Shown: in pieces, positions 39,513 to 48,594 of the stretch
How the letters are laid out: each line of letters opens with the position of its first letter
Numbering within the stretch: the stretch's first letter is position 1
Source: CAWGXZ01 sp963826695
Lineage (GTDB): Bacteria > Pseudomonadota > Gammaproteobacteria > Burkholderiales > Burkholderiaceae_C
DNA: 64,000 nt
Reading direction: 5' to 3'
Assembly: GCA_963826695.1 (NCBI GenBank)
Contig: CAWGXZ010000002.1
Span: forward strand, 1 to 64,000
The notes under the pieces: model-generated
Database searches by the model: none
The model's input: only the letters and a program-made list of their open reading frames with translations
What the model was told of the DNA's origin: nothing
Position numbers and translations under genes: made by a program

Positions 39513-40310
39513 TCAATCGACGCGTGCCGCCTCGATCGCCTGGCGAAGTTCGTCTGCCAGCACGCGTCGGCTGGCTTCGGTCGCCGGCACCGCCGCCAGC
39601 CACTGCAGCCGAACCGTCAGGCCCCGCGCGCGGGCGACGCGCCATGCGCTCTGCAGCAGCGTGATGTCGCCCACATAGGCTGAGGTTGCACTGACGCGGC
39701 TTGCAGCGTCGGCATAGCCCAGCGCAAGCGGCTGCACCGGCACACCCGCCGTGATCGCCGCCTGCAGCAGGTTGGCGTGGAAGGGCAGCACCCGGTCGCC
39801 GGCCGAGGTCGTCCCCTCCGGAAACACCGCGACCGTGGCGCCGCCGCGCAACGCGGCTGCCACATCGCCGACGACATGCAGCGCAGCCCGCTTGCTTTCG
39901 CGCCGCAGGTAGAGCGTGCCGCCGGCATCGACCAGCCGGCCGAGGATCGGCCAGCCCGCCACGTCGGCCTTGGAGACGAAGCGCGCCTCGGGACAGACCG
40001 CATGGATCGCGACCACGTCGAGCCACGACACGTGGTTGGCGACCAGCAGCTTGGCGCCCGGTGCCGGCGCGCCGACGTTCTGCAGGCGAATACCGAGGCA
40101 GCGCAGCACCCCGAGCGACCACCAGGCAATGCGCTGCTGGCGGGCAGCCGCGTCGGCGCGCGGGAACTCGATCAGCACCACGCCGAGCGCCTGCAGCAGG
40201 TGCAGCGCGAGCCGGCCGAGCCGACCGATCGCCGGCACCACCCCGCTCAGCCTCTCAGGCCGCGCTTCGCGGCGACTGCGCGTCGGCGCCGTCGGCCGCG
40301 TACGCCACAT
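39513..40310 (-). CDS. lysophospholipid / 1-acylglycerol-3-phosphate acyltransferase (PlsC-like)
   Basis: The 265-residue membrane-associated enzyme has the acyltransferase motifs in order: LLVANHVSWLDVVAIHAVCP (catalytic NHxxxxD), then GTLYLRRESKRAA, then AVFPEGTTSAGDRVLPFHAN, then VPVQPLALGY. It probably acylates lysophosphatidate or another lysolipid. The ATG at 40310 lies 56 bases inside pyrX. Tandem GTG codons at 40241 and 40238 would start the protein just before the conserved GRLGRLALHLLQAL, so the true start is uncertain. It is the last gene of the yqgE-to-pyrX series. Confidence 0.9.
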   Translation of the reverse strand: MWRTRPTAPTRSRREARPERLSGVVPAIGRLGRLALHLLQALGVVLIEFPRADAAARQQRIAWWSLGVLRCLGIRLQNVGAPAPGAKLLVANHVSWLDVVAIHAVCPEARFVSKADVAGWPILGRLVDAGGTLYLRRESKRAALHVVGDVAAALRGGATVAVFPEGTTSAGDRVLPFHANLLQAAITAGVPVQPLALGYADAASRVSATSAYVGDITLLQSAWRVARARGLTVRLQWLAAVPATEASRRVLADELRQAIEAARVD

Positions 40311-41598
40311 GGCCGGCCACCAGGGTCAGCCGAACCCGGCCCGGCAGCTCCCAGCCGGCGAAAGGCGTGTGCCGGCCCTGGCTGCGCAGCTGCGCGGCAT
40401 CGACCGTCCACGCGGCTTCGGGATCGAACACGCAGACATCGGCGACACCGCCAGCGACCAGCCGGCCGGCGCTGGCCGCCAGCGAGCCGAGCGCATCGCC
40501 GAGCACGGCCACAGGCGCGCTGGTGACGGCAGCAAGCGCCCGGCGCAGGCCGACCGCCGGCTCGCCGCGGGCATCGGCACCGCCCCAGCGCAGCGCCATC
40601 GCCAGCAGCAGTTCCAGTGCACTGGCGCCGGGTTCGGCTTCCGCAAAAGGCAGCGCCTTGGCGTCGGCGGCCACCGGGGTGTGGTCGCTGACCAGCGCGT
40701 CGATCGTGCCGTCGGCCAGCCCCGCGCGCAGCGCATCGCGGTCGCGCTGCTGGCGCAGCGGCGGCACCAGCCGCATCGCCGAATCGAAGTAGCCGATGTC
40801 GAGGTCGGTGAGGTGCAGCGAATGGATGCTGACGTCGCAGCTGATCGGCAGGCCCTCGGCCTTGGCGGCGCGCACCAGCGCCACGCCGGCGGCGCTCGAC
40901 AGCCGGCAGAGATGCACCCGCGCGCCGGTGCTGCGCACCAGCTCGAAGATCGTCTGCAACGCGATCGTCTCGGCCGCCACCGGCACACCGGCCAGGCCGA
41001 GCCGCGTCGCCACCGAGCCACTCGCGGCGACGCCCTGGCCGAGCCAGGGGTCCTGCGGCCGCAGCCAGACGGTGTAGCCGAAGGTCGCGGCATAGAGCAG
41101 CGCCCGCTGCAGCACCAGCGTGTCGCGGATCGGCACCTCGGCCTGGGAGAAACCGACGCAGCCGGCCTCGGTCAGTTCGACCATCTCGGTCAGCACCTCG
41201 CCGGCCAGGCCGCGGGTCAGCGCGCCGAGCGGAAACAGCCGGCAGAGGCTCAGCTTGCGCGCGCGGAACTTGAGCATCTCGACCAGCCCGGGCTCGTCGA
41301 GTGGCGGGTCGGTATCGGGCGGGCAGACCAGGCTGGTGATGCCGCCGGCCGCGGCCGCATTGAGCTCGCTTTCCAGCATGCCCTCGTGTTCGTGGCCGGG
41401 TTCGCGCAGCCGCGCGGCGAGATCGACCAGCCCCGGCGCGACGATGCAGCCGGCAGCGTCGAAGCGTCGATCGGGCACGAAATCCGGCGGCACCGCGCCG
41501 AGCGCCACGATCCGGCCGCCGGCGATCGCCAGGTCGTCGATGCGGTCGAAGCCGCTGGCCGGATCGACGATGCGGCCGCCTGCGATCAGGATCCTCAT
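40255..41598 (-). CDS. pyrX: dihydroorotase-like protein, probably inactive (PyrX / PyrC')
   Basis: The 447-residue product has the type I dihydroorotase fold and the family [20 protein letters not shown] region. At the metal site, where active enzymes read DxHxHxREPG, it reads [18 protein letters not shown], so both metal-binding histidines are missing. In Pseudomonas the corresponding PyrC' is catalytically dead and serves as a structural partner of aspartate carbamoyltransferase. The gene overlaps pyrB by four bases (ATGA), as expected for a fixed complex. An active dihydroorotase must be encoded elsewhere. Confidence 0.92.
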   Translation of the reverse strand: MRILIAGGRIVDPASGFDRIDDLAIAGGRIVALGAVPPDFVPDRRFDAAGCIVAPGLVDLAARLREPGHEHEGMLESELNAAAAGGITSLVCPPDTDPPLDEPGLVEMLKFRARKLSLCRLFPLGALTRGLAGEVLTEMVELTEAGCVGFSQAEVPIRDTLVLQRALLYAATFGYTVWLRPQDPWLGQGVAASGSVATRLGLAGVPVAAETIALQTIFELVRSTGARVHLCRLSSAAGVALVRAAKAEGLPISCDVSIHSLHLTDLDIGYFDSAMRLVPPLRQQRDRDALRAGLADGTIDALVSDHTPVAADAKALPFAEAEPGASALELLLAMALRWGGADARGEPAVGLRRALAAVTSAPVAVLGDALGSLAASAGRLVAGGVADVCVFDPEAAWTVDAAQLRSQGRHTPFAGWELPGRVRLTLVAGHVAYAADGADAQSPRSAA

Positions 41599-42557
41599 GC
41601 GAGATTGCCTGCAATCGTCGACATCACGGCCATGCGCACCGCGATGCCGAAGGTCACCTGCGGCAGGATGACGCTCTGCGGCCCGTCGGCCACCGCCGAC
41701 TCGATCTCGATGCCGCGGTTGATCGGCCCCGGATGCATGACGATCGCCTCGGGATGCGCCAGCGCCAGCTTGTCCCGCGTCAGGCCGAAGGTCTTGAAGA
41801 ATTCACCCGCGCTCGGCAGCATGGCGCCGCTCATGCGCTCGTTCTGCAGCCGCAGCATGATGATCACGTCGGCGCCGCGCACGCCTTCGACCATGTCGTG
41901 GCAGATGCGCACGCCCATCTCGCGCAGGTTGCCGGGCACCAGCGTCTTCGGGCCGACGACGCGGATCTCGGGCACGCCGAGCGTCGTCAGCGCATGGATG
42001 TTCGAGCGCGCCACCCGCGAATGGATGACGTCGCCGACGATGGCCACCGTCAGCGAGCGGAAATCCTTCTTGTGGTGACGGATCGTGTACATGTCGAGCA
42101 GCGCCTGCGTCGGATGCGCATGGCGGCCGTCGCCGGCGTTGACGACGTGGACATGGGGCGCGCAGTGCTGCGCGATCAGATACGGCGCCCCGCTTTCGCC
42201 GTGGCGCACGACGAACATGTCGGCCTGCATCGCCGACAGGTTGGCGATGGTGTCGAGCAGGCTTTCGCCCTTGGCGGTCGACGAGCGGGCGATGTCGAGA
42301 TTGATGACGTCGGCCGAGAGCCGCTTGGCGGCAATCTCGAAGGTGGTGCGGGTGCGGGTGCTGTTTTCGAAGAACAGGTTGAAGACGCTTTTGCCGCGCA
42401 GCAGCGGCAGCTTCTTGACCTCGCGGTCGTTGACGCTGAGAAAGGTTGCCGCGGTGTCGAGGATGCGGCGCAGCACGGCCGGCGGCAGGCCCTCGATCGA
42501 CAACAGATGGATCAGCTCGCCGTTCGAGTTGAGCTGCGGATTTCGGCGGTCGAGCAT
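41595..42557 (-). CDS. pyrB: aspartate carbamoyltransferase catalytic subunit
   Basis: PyrB makes carbamoyl-aspartate, the committed pyrimidine step. The 320-residue product has the carbamoyl-phosphate site [19 protein letters not shown] and [33 protein letters not shown] and the aspartate-side motif [11 protein letters not shown] follow. The N-terminal [20 protein letters not shown] is the extension seen in class A enzymes that associate with PyrC'. It lies one base after pyrR and overlaps pyrX, so the three are co-translated. Confidence 0.97.
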   Translation of the reverse strand: MLDRRNPQLNSNGELIHLLSIEGLPPAVLRRILDTAATFLSVNDREVKKLPLLRGKSVFNLFFENSTRTRTTFEIAAKRLSADVINLDIARSSTAKGESLLDTIANLSAMQADMFVVRHGESGAPYLIAQHCAPHVHVVNAGDGRHAHPTQALLDMYTIRHHKKDFRSLTVAIVGDVIHSRVARSNIHALTTLGVPEIRVVGPKTLVPGNLREMGVRICHDMVEGVRGADVIIMLRLQNERMSGAMLPSAGEFFKTFGLTRDKLALAHPEAIVMHPGPINRGIEIESAVADGPQSVILPQVTFGIAVRMAVMSTIAGNLA

Positions 42558-42558
42558 G

Positions 42559-43068
42559 TCAGGCGGGCTCGTCGGCGCTGTCGAGTTGCAGCGCGAACCG
42601 GCCGCAATCGTCCCTGTGCAACGACAGGCGCTGCTCGGCAGGCAGTTCGACGGTCGCCGCGGCGAAATCGGCGCAGATCGGCATTTCGCGGCCGCCGCGG
42701 TCGACCAGCACCGCCAGCACCACGGCAGCCGGCCGGCCGAAGTCGAACAACTCGTTGATCGCGGCGCGTGTCGTGCGGCCGGTGTAGAGCACGTCGTCGA
42801 TCAGCACGATACGGCGGCCCGCGATTTCGAACGGCAGACGCGTCGGCTCGATGCCGCCCGCCAGCCCGCGCGAGCCGAAGTCGTCGCGGTGCAGCGCGCT
42901 CGAAATCACGCCGTGCTCGCCGGGCAGGCCGAGATCGCGCTGCAGCCGCTCGGCCAGCCAGGCGCCGCCCGACCAGATGCCGACGAGCGCAGCGTCGTCG
43001 CGCCAGAGCGCACGAACGCCGGCGAACAGCTCGCCGTAAAGGGCCTCCGCGTCGGGCGGCGCGCTCAA
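42559..43068 (-). CDS. pyrR: PyrR bifunctional pyrimidine regulator / uracil phosphoribosyltransferase
   Basis: The product is a PRPP-binding type I phosphoribosyltransferase with the signature [20 protein letters not shown], and upstream [21 protein letters not shown] place the start at TTG 43068, whose last two bases overlap the yqgF TGA (TTGA). This gives (M)[19 protein letters not shown], 169 residues, the normal length; the longer frame is arginine-rich shadow of yqgF. In many bacteria PyrR acts by attenuation; in the pseudomonad-type pyrRBC' operon its role is less clear. Confidence 0.9.
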   Translation of the reverse strand: MSAPPDAEALYGELFAGVRALWRDDAALVGIWSGGAWLAERLQRDLGLPGEHGVISSALHRDDFGSRGLAGGIEPTRLPFEIAGRRIVLIDDVLYTGRTTRAAINELFDFGRPAAVVLAVLVDRGGREMPICADFAAATVELPAEQRLSLHRDDCGRFALQLDSADEPA

Positions 43069-43523
43069 CGCGAGGTGCCCAGGTGCTGCTCGAGGATCAG
43101 CGCCGCCGACGCCGCATCGACGTCGAACCCGCGCGTCGGCGCCGCCCGCTGGCCGGCAAGCACCTCGACGGTGCTGTAGCGCTCGTCGACGCGCTCGACC
43201 GGCAGGCCGAAGCGGCCGGCGAGCTGCCGTGCAAAACGCTCGGCGAGCCGCGTGTTCTCGTGCGGCGCGCCGTCGGGATGCGTCGGGATGCCGACCACCA
43301 GCGCGTCGGGACGCCATTCGGCAATCAGCGCGGCAATCGCGGCAAAGCGCGCATCGCCGGTCAGGTCGAGCGTCCGCAGCGGCGTCGCCGCGCCCAGCAG
43401 ATCGTTGCCGCTGGCGACGCCGACCCGGCGCGTGCCGAAGTCGAACGCCAGGTAGGAACGCGGCCGGGGTACCGCCGCAGCCATCGGCGGCGCGACCGCT
43501 GCAGCAGCGCCAGCCGCACTCAT
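43065..43523 (-). CDS. yqgF: putative pre-16S rRNA nuclease / Holliday junction resolvase-like YqgF
   Basis: The 152-residue RNase H-fold protein has YLAFDFGTRRVGVASGNDLL, then DALVVGIPTHPDGAPHENTR, then LPVERVDERYSTVEVLAGQR and the C-terminal DAASAALILEQHL. YqgF (RuvX) takes part in 16S rRNA 5'-end processing. ATG 43523 overlaps the yqgE stop by four bases, and there is a nonconserved alanine-rich N-terminal leader of about 20 residues. Confidence 0.94.
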   Translation of the reverse strand: MSAAGAAAAVAPPMAAAVPRPRSYLAFDFGTRRVGVASGNDLLGAATPLRTLDLTGDARFAAIAALIAEWRPDALVVGIPTHPDGAPHENTRLAERFARQLAGRFGLPVERVDERYSTVEVLAGQRAAPTRGFDVDAASAALILEQHLGTSR

Positions 43524-44098
43524 GCGTGCCCGGCTTCCTGGCTGAGCATGCGCGGGTCGATGCCGAGCAGCGAGAGCGCCCGGTCGTAGCGCTCGCCGAC
43601 CGGCGTGTCGAAGATGATCTCGGGGACCGCGCCGACGTTGATCCAGCTGTTGCGCGCCATCTCGTCCTCGAGCTGGCCGGCGCCCCAGCCGCTGTAGCCG
43701 AGCGTCACCAGCACCTTCTTCGGCCCGGCGCCATGCGAGAGGGCTTCGAGCACGTCCTTGCTGGTGGTCATCTCGAGGCCGCCGGGAATCTGCAGCGACG
43801 AGCTGTAGTGGCCCGGCTCCGGGCCGAGCGGCTGGTGCAGCACGAAGCCGCGCTCGGTCTGCACCGGCCCGCCGAAGTAGACCGGCACGTCGGCAAGGTC
43901 CTCGCGGTCGAGCGTCAGGTCGACTTTCTCGAACAGGTTCTTCAGCGTGATGTCGACCGGCTTGTTGATGACCAGCCCCAGCGCACCCTGGTCGGTGTGC
44001 TCGCACAGGTAGATCACCGCGCCCGCAAAGGTCTCGCCGACCATGCCCGGCATGGCGATCAGGAACTGGTTGGTGAAGTCGATCGATGCGGCAGCCAT
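43520..44098 (-). CDS. yqgE: YqgE/AlgH family protein (DUF179)
   Basis: The 192-residue product matches the family: TNQFLIAMPGMVGETFAGAV, YLCEHTDQGALGLVINKPVD, PVYFGGPVQTERGFVLH, then LVTLGYSGWGAGQLEDEMA. AlgH was first described as an alginate regulator in Pseudomonas, but its molecular role is unsettled. It heads the yqgE-yqgF-pyrR-pyrB-pyrX operon, each junction overlapping or one base apart. The gap to rubredoxin contains GAAGGTGTGCAGCAAACC (44139-44156), which resembles a lone terminal arm of the intergenic repeat. Confidence 0.94.
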   Translation of the reverse strand: MAAASIDFTNQFLIAMPGMVGETFAGAVIYLCEHTDQGALGLVINKPVDITLKNLFEKVDLTLDREDLADVPVYFGGPVQTERGFVLHQPLGPEPGHYSSSLQIPGGLEMTTSKDVLEALSHGAGPKKVLVTLGYSGWGAGQLEDEMARNSWINVGAVPEIIFDTPVGERYDRALSLLGIDPRMLSQEAGHA

Positions 44099-44159
44099 GC
44101 GCCGATTTTATTCGCTCGGCCTACAGCTACTCAGACGCAGAAGGTGTGCAGCAAACCGA

Positions 44160-44333
44160 TTAGATCTCGACCATCTCGAAGTCTTCCTTGCGCGCGCCGC
44201 ACTCCGGGCAGGTCCAGTTCATCGGCACCGCCGCCCAGGCGGTGCCGGGCGCGATTCCGTGCTCGACATCGCCAGTCGCCTCGTCGTAGATCCAGCCGCA
44301 GATCAGGCACATCCAGGTTCGCGATTGGGTCAC
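44160..44333 (-). CDS. rubredoxin
   Basis: The protein has the two iron-binding CxxC loops of rubredoxins, TWMCLICGWIYDEATG and NWTCPECGARKEDFEMVEI, with GIAPGTAWAAVPMNW between them. It is a one-electron carrier. I choose GTG 44333, giving 57 residues and the usual beginning TQSRTWMCLICG. The frame extends to GTG 44378, but that start would overlap the predicted -10 box TACAAT (44373-44368). It is divergent from the thiD-like gene. Confidence 0.92.
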   Translation of the reverse strand: MTQSRTWMCLICGWIYDEATGDVEHGIAPGTAWAAVPMNWTCPECGARKEDFEMVEI

Positions 44334-44352
44334 TTCGGCGCTTTGGGGGTCA

Positions 44353-44374
44353 CTACAATGGACGCGGATTGTAG
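44353..44374. promoter_or_regulatory. palindromic divergent -10 region between rubredoxin and thiD-like genes
   Basis: CTACAAT (44353-44359) and ATTGTAG (44368-44374) form a perfect 7-bp inverted repeat. Each arm supplies a TACAAT -10 box facing outward in both readings, so the site could hold overlapping divergent promoters or bind a dimeric regulator. No strong -35 boxes are visible on either side. Confidence 0.4.
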
Positions 44375-44492
44375 CCACCCGACATGGCGCGAAAAACCGG
44401 CGAATCGAGGCCAGCCCGCGAGCCTATCGGCTCCACCGACACCGCCCTGGCGGCTCTGGACTGCTTCCGATGGCCCCTACCGACGCACCATC

Positions 44493-45428
44493 ATGACCCC
44501 TGATCCCACCGCCACCGCGGCCGACGACGGCACCCTGCACGAGTCGACGCCGCCAGCCTGCGTGCTGAGCTTCAATGCCAGCGATCCGAGCGGCGCCGGC
44601 GGCCTCGCCGGCGACGTGGTGACGATTGCCGCGATGGGCGCCCATGCGCTGCCGGTGGTCACCGCCGTCGTCGTGCGCGACACCGCCGAGATCTTCGACC
44701 ACCATCCGCTCGAGGCCGATATCGTCGTCGAGCAGGCGCGCGGCATCCTCGAGGACGTGACCATCGCCGCCTGGAAGGTCGGCTTCCTCGGCAGCGCCGA
44801 GTGCGTCAGCGCGGTGGCCGAGGTGCTGAGCGACTATCCCGACGTGCCGCTGGTCGCCTACATGCCGAACCTCGCGTTCATGGAAGACGACGACCAGCAG
44901 TCCTATCTCGACGCCTTCCGCGAACTGGTGCTGCCGCAGACGCAGGTGCTGGTCGGCAGCCATCAGACGCTGACCGACTTCCTGCTGCCCGAATGGGAAG
45001 GCGAGCGCCCGGCGTCGGCCCGCGAGCTGGCGGTCGCCGCCGCCGAGCACGGGACGCGCTTCGTGATGGTGACCAGCGTGCCGCTGCCCGATCAATTCGT
45101 CGACAACGTGCTGGCGTCGGCGCAGGGCGCCATCACCGGCGAGAAGTTCGAGCGCTTCGAGGCGACCTTCGTCGGCGCCGGCGACACCCTGTCGGCGGCA
45201 CTGGCGGCGCTGCTGGCTTCCGGCAGCGAGCTGCATGCCGCGGTCGGCGAGGCACTGACCTTCCTCGACCAGTCGCTCGACGCCGGCTTTCGCCCGGGCA
45301 TGGGCAACGTCATACCCGACCGCTTTTTCTGGGCCTTGCCGAGCGAGGACGAGGAAGGCGAAGGTGAAGGCGAGGCGGGCGAGGGTCCGGCCGACGGTGC
45401 GCCCCACGGGCCGCGGCACATCCACTAG
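44493..45428 (+). CDS. thiD: hydroxymethylpyrimidine/phosphomethylpyrimidine kinase-like protein
   Basis: The 311-residue product has the ribokinase-fold start CVLSFNASDPSGAGGLAGDV (active ThiD: GSDxSGGAG), then VTIAAMGAHALPVVTAVVV and the C-terminal anion hole VGAGDTLSAALAALLASG. It should phosphorylate the thiamin pyrimidine or a related pyridoxal-like substrate. The C-terminus is a Glu/Gly repeat (about 20 residues) then a His-containing end, which is not part of the fold. ATG 44493 is supported by the family's N-terminus. Like other Burkholderiales copies it stands between rubredoxin and hemL rather than with thi genes, so thiamin function is not certain. Confidence 0.85.
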   Translation: MTPDPTATAADDGTLHESTPPACVLSFNASDPSGAGGLAGDVVTIAAMGAHALPVVTAVVVRDTAEIFDHHPLEADIVVEQARGILEDVTIAAWKVGFLGSAECVSAVAEVLSDYPDVPLVAYMPNLAFMEDDDQQSYLDAFRELVLPQTQVLVGSHQTLTDFLLPEWEGERPASARELAVAAAEHGTRFVMVTSVPLPDQFVDNVLASAQGAITGEKFERFEATFVGAGDTLSAALAALLASGSELHAAVGEALTFLDQSLDAGFRPGMGNVIPDRFFWALPSEDEEGEGEGEAGEGPADGAPHGPRHIH

Positions 45429-45512
45429 ATTTCCCTCGTGCAGGCGCGCCACGCCTGCGGGGCGGCTGCTCCGTCCCGTCCCCAACCGCCCGACCCCGAC
45501 CCACGCCTTGCG

Positions 45513-46805
45513 ATGAGCCTCAACCAGCAGCTGTTCGACCGGGCGCAGCGCGTCATTCCCGGCGGCGTCAACTCGCCGGTGCGCGCCTTCCGCGCCGTCG
45601 GCGGCACGCCGCGCTTCATCGCCCGGGCCGAAGGTGCGTACCTGTTCGACGCCGAGGATCGGCGCTACATCGACTACATCGGCTCCTGGGGGCCGATGAT
45701 CCTCGGCCACGGCCACCCGGCGGTGATCGAGGCGGTACAGCGTGCCGTGCGCGACGGCCTGTCGTTCGGCGCGCCGACCGAGCGCGAGATCGAACTCGCC
45801 GAAGCCATCATCGGCCTGGTGCCGAGCGTCGAGCAGGTGCGTCTGGTCAGCTCGGGCACCGAGGCGGCAATGAGCGCGCTGCGCCTGGCACGCGGCGCGA
45901 CCGGGCGCAACCTGATCGTCAAGTTCGAAGGCTGCTACCACGGCCATGCCGACGCGCTGCTGGTCAAGGCCGGCTCGGGGCTGGCGACGCACGGCCACCC
46001 GACCAGCGCCGGCGTGCCGGCCGAAGTGGTGCAGCACACCCTGGTGCTCGCCTACAACGATGTCGAGCAGCTCGAAGCGGCGTTCGGCGCGCGCGGCGAC
46101 GAGATCGCCTGCGTCATGATCGAGCCGATTGCCGGCAACATGAACTTCGTGCGCGCCACCGTGCCCTTCATGCGCCGCTTGCGCGAGCTGTGCAGCGCCC
46201 ATGGCGCGCTGCTGGTCTTCGACGAGGTGATGACCGGTTTTCGCGTGGCGCTCGGCGGCGCGCAGAGCCTGTACGCGCAGCAGATTGCGGGCTTCGCGCC
46301 CGACCTCAGCGTCTTCGGCAAGGTGATCGGCGGCGGCATGCCGCTGGCCGCCTTCGGCGGGCCGCGCCGGATCATGGAACAGCTGGCGCCGCTCGGCCCG
46401 GTCTACCAGGCGGGAACGCTGTCCGGAAATCCGGTGGCAACCGCCTGCGGCCTGGCGACGCTGCACGAGATCGCCAAGCCCGGCTTCTTCGACGCGCTGG
46501 CGGCACGCACCCGCAGCCTGGTCGACGGCCTGCTGCAGGCGGCGGCCGTGGCCGGCGTGCCGATGGTCGGCGAGTGCGAGGGCGGCATGTTCGGCTTCTT
46601 CCTGCTGCCCGAGCTGCCGCAGAACTATGCCGAGGTGATGGCGAGCGACCGGGAGCGCTTCAACCGCCTATTCCACGGCCTGCTCGCCCGCGGCGTCTAC
46701 ATCGCGCCGGCGCTTTACGAGGCCGGGTTCGTCAGTTCGGCGCATTCCGCCGAAGACATCGCGACCACCCTGGCTGCCGCCGCCGACGCACTGAAGCAGG
46801 CCTGA
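45513..46805 (+). CDS. hemL: glutamate-1-semialdehyde 2,1-aminomutase
   Basis: HemL is the PLP enzyme that makes 5-aminolevulinate from glutamate-1-semialdehyde in the C5 haem pathway. The 430-residue product has [59 protein letters not shown] and the PLP lysine in [22 protein letters not shown] 45513 gives MSLNQQLF; the upstream frame is not conserved. It uses product that HemB (11.1 kb) then condenses. Confidence 0.97.
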   Translation: MSLNQQLFDRAQRVIPGGVNSPVRAFRAVGGTPRFIARAEGAYLFDAEDRRYIDYIGSWGPMILGHGHPAVIEAVQRAVRDGLSFGAPTEREIELAEAIIGLVPSVEQVRLVSSGTEAAMSALRLARGATGRNLIVKFEGCYHGHADALLVKAGSGLATHGHPTSAGVPAEVVQHTLVLAYNDVEQLEAAFGARGDEIACVMIEPIAGNMNFVRATVPFMRRLRELCSAHGALLVFDEVMTGFRVALGGAQSLYAQQIAGFAPDLSVFGKVIGGGMPLAAFGGPRRIMEQLAPLGPVYQAGTLSGNPVATACGLATLHEIAKPGFFDALAARTRSLVDGLLQAAAVAGVPMVGECEGGMFGFFLLPELPQNYAEVMASDRERFNRLFHGLLARGVYIAPALYEAGFVSSAHSAEDIATTLAAAADALKQA

Positions 46806-46818
46806 AAGGCCCCGCCCC

Positions 46819-48585
46819 ATGCACCTGCACATCCTGGGCATCTGCGGCACCTTTATGGGCGGCCTCGCCGCGCTGGCGCGCGAGGCCGGGCACCGGGTGA
46901 CCGGCTGCGACGCCAACGTCTATCCGCCGATGAGCGACCAGCTGGGCGCACTGGGCATCGAACTGATCGAAGGCTATGCACCCGACCAGCTGGCGCTGCA
47001 GCCCGATGTCTGGGTGATCGGCAACGTGGTGACACGCGGCAATCCGCTGATGGAGGCGATCCTCGACGCCGGCGCCGCCTACACCAGCGGGCCGCAGTGG
47101 CTCGCCGAACACGTGCTGCGCGGCCGGCACGTGCTGGCCGTCGCCGGCACGCACGGCAAGACGACGACGACGGCGATGCTCGCCCGCATCCTCGACCAGG
47201 CCGGGCTCGCGCCCGGTTTCCTGATCGGCGGCGTGCCGCTCGACTTCGACGTGTCGGCGCGGCTCGGCACCGGAGCGCCGTTCGTCATCGAAGCCGACGA
47301 GTACGACACCGCGTTCTTCGACAAGCGCAGCAAGTTCGTCCACTACCGGCCGCGCACGCTGGTGCTGAACAACCTCGAATACGACCACGCCGACATCTTC
47401 CCGGACCTGGCCGCGATCGAGCGCCAGTTCCACCACCTGGTGCGCACCGTGCCGTCGAGCGGCCGGCTGGTCGTCAACGGCCGCGACGAGGCGCTGCAGC
47501 GGGTGCTCGACGCGGGTTGCTGGAGCGTGGTGCAGCGCTTCGGCGCCCGCCGCGAGGCCCCGGGCGAATGGCGCGCACGCGGCGAGCCGCACGCCTTCGA
47601 CGTGCTGCGCGGCAGCCAGCGCGTCGGTCGCGTCGAATGGGCCCTCTCTGGCGAGCACAACCAGGCGAATGCGCTGGCCGCGATCGCCGCGGCCGAGCAT
47701 GTCGGCGTCGCCCCCGAGCAGGCCGCTGCGGCGCTCGGCGGCTTCCGCAACGTGCGGCGGCGGCTCGAATTGCGCGGCGAAGCCGCCGGCGTCGCCGTGT
47801 ACGACGATTTCGCCCACCACCCGACGGCGATCCGCACCACGGTCGACGGCTTGCGCCGACGGCTCGACACCGAACCCGGCGCCGCCGGCACGCCGCGCCG
47901 GCGCATCCTGGCCGTCTTCGAGCCACGCTCGAACACCATGAAGCAAGGTGCCATGAAAGCGCAGCTGCCGTGGTCGCTGGAAGAGGCCGATCTCGCCTTC
48001 TGCCACAGCGGCGGCCTCGACTGGAATGCGGCCGACGCGCTGGCACCGCTCGGCGAGCGGGCGGAAGTCTGTGCCACCGTCGACGACCTGGTCGCTCGCG
48101 TCGTGCGCGCCGCTCGACCGGGCGACTGCGTGCTGTGCATGAGCAACGGCGGCTTCGGCGGGATCCACGAGAAGCTGCTGTCGAGCGTTGGCTTCTTCCT
48201 GAATGGGGGAGAAACCGCGAGGCTTGCAAGCGCTGCTGGCACGGGTCACCCTCTGCTTGCGCGAAAGTCGGAGCGGGCCGCGGCCAGCGGGCAGGTAGCT
48301 CCGTTCATGTCCCCCGGACCCGGCCTGCGGCCGAGTTCCTCCTCCTTTACTTCACTGCGCCACCCACCCACTGCCCGCGGCCATGCACCGCTCGTGGCCT
48401 GGGTCCAAAGGGCTGAGCGGTGCCCGATCGGGTCGAGTGGGTGTTGTGCAGAGCGAGGTAAAGGAGGAGAGACGGGCGGAGCCCGGCTCGGGGGACACGA
48501 GCGTCGCACAGCACCCGCTCGGCCCGATCCCGGCCGCGCCCGGCATGCAAGCGTTGGTCACGAATCGCTTGAACGAACCACCTGA
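46819..48585 (+). CDS. mpl: UDP-N-acetylmuramate:L-alanyl-gamma-D-glutamyl-meso-diaminopimelate ligase, with repeat-derived C-terminal extension
   Basis: Mpl joins recycled murein tripeptide to UDP-MurNAc. Family motifs run from LHILGICGTFMGGLAALARE through the ATP motif [20 protein letters not shown] to VIEADEYDTAFFDKRSKF. The C-terminal domain carries VYDDFAHHPTAIRTTVDGLR and CMSNGGFGGIHEKLL. The family normally ends within a few residues of GGIHEKLL (about residue 455). Here the frame stays open for 133 more codons through a palindromic repeat (48307-48500) to a stop at 48583. The extra tail has no recognisable domain. Either the protein carries it, or the true end is disturbed. Confidence 0.9.
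   Translation: MHLHILGICGTFMGGLAALAREAGHRVTGCDANVYPPMSDQLGALGIELIEGYAPDQLALQPDVWVIGNVVTRGNPLMEAILDAGAAYTSGPQWLAEHVLRGRHVLAVAGTHGKTTTTAMLARILDQAGLAPGFLIGGVPLDFDVSARLGTGAPFVIEADEYDTAFFDKRSKFVHYRPRTLVLNNLEYDHADIFPDLAAIERQFHHLVRTVPSSGRLVVNGRDEALQRVLDAGCWSVVQRFGARREAPGEWRARGEPHAFDVLRGSQRVGRVEWALSGEHNQANALAAIAAAEHVGVAPEQAAAALGGFRNVRRRLELRGEAAGVAVYDDFAHHPTAIRTTVDGLRRRLDTEPGAAGTPRRRILAVFEPRSNTMKQGAMKAQLPWSLEEADLAFCHSGGLDWNAADALAPLGERAEVCATVDDLVARVVRAARPGDCVLCMSNGGFGGIHEKLLSSVGFFLNGGETARLASAAGTGHPLLARKSERAAASGQVAPFMSPGPGLRPSSSSFTSLRHPPTARGHAPLVAWVQRAERCPIGSSGCCAERGKGGETGGARLGGHERRTAPARPDPGRARHASVGHESLERTT
48307..48500. repeat. composite palindromic repeat at the 3' end of mpl
   Basis: Left arm about 48308-48375 and right arm about 48434-48499 are inverted, imperfect copies. 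TGTCCCCCGGACCCGG pairs with CCCGGCTCGGGGGACA, and TCCTCCTCCTTTACTTC pairs with GAGGTAAAGGAGGAGA. In the middle CACCGCTC (near 48387) pairs with GAGCGGTG (near 48415). It is a different sequence family from the 59.5-kb element. It has no coding capacity of its own, yet lies inside the extended mpl frame. Confidence 0.7.
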
Positions 48586-48594
48586 ACAACCAAC

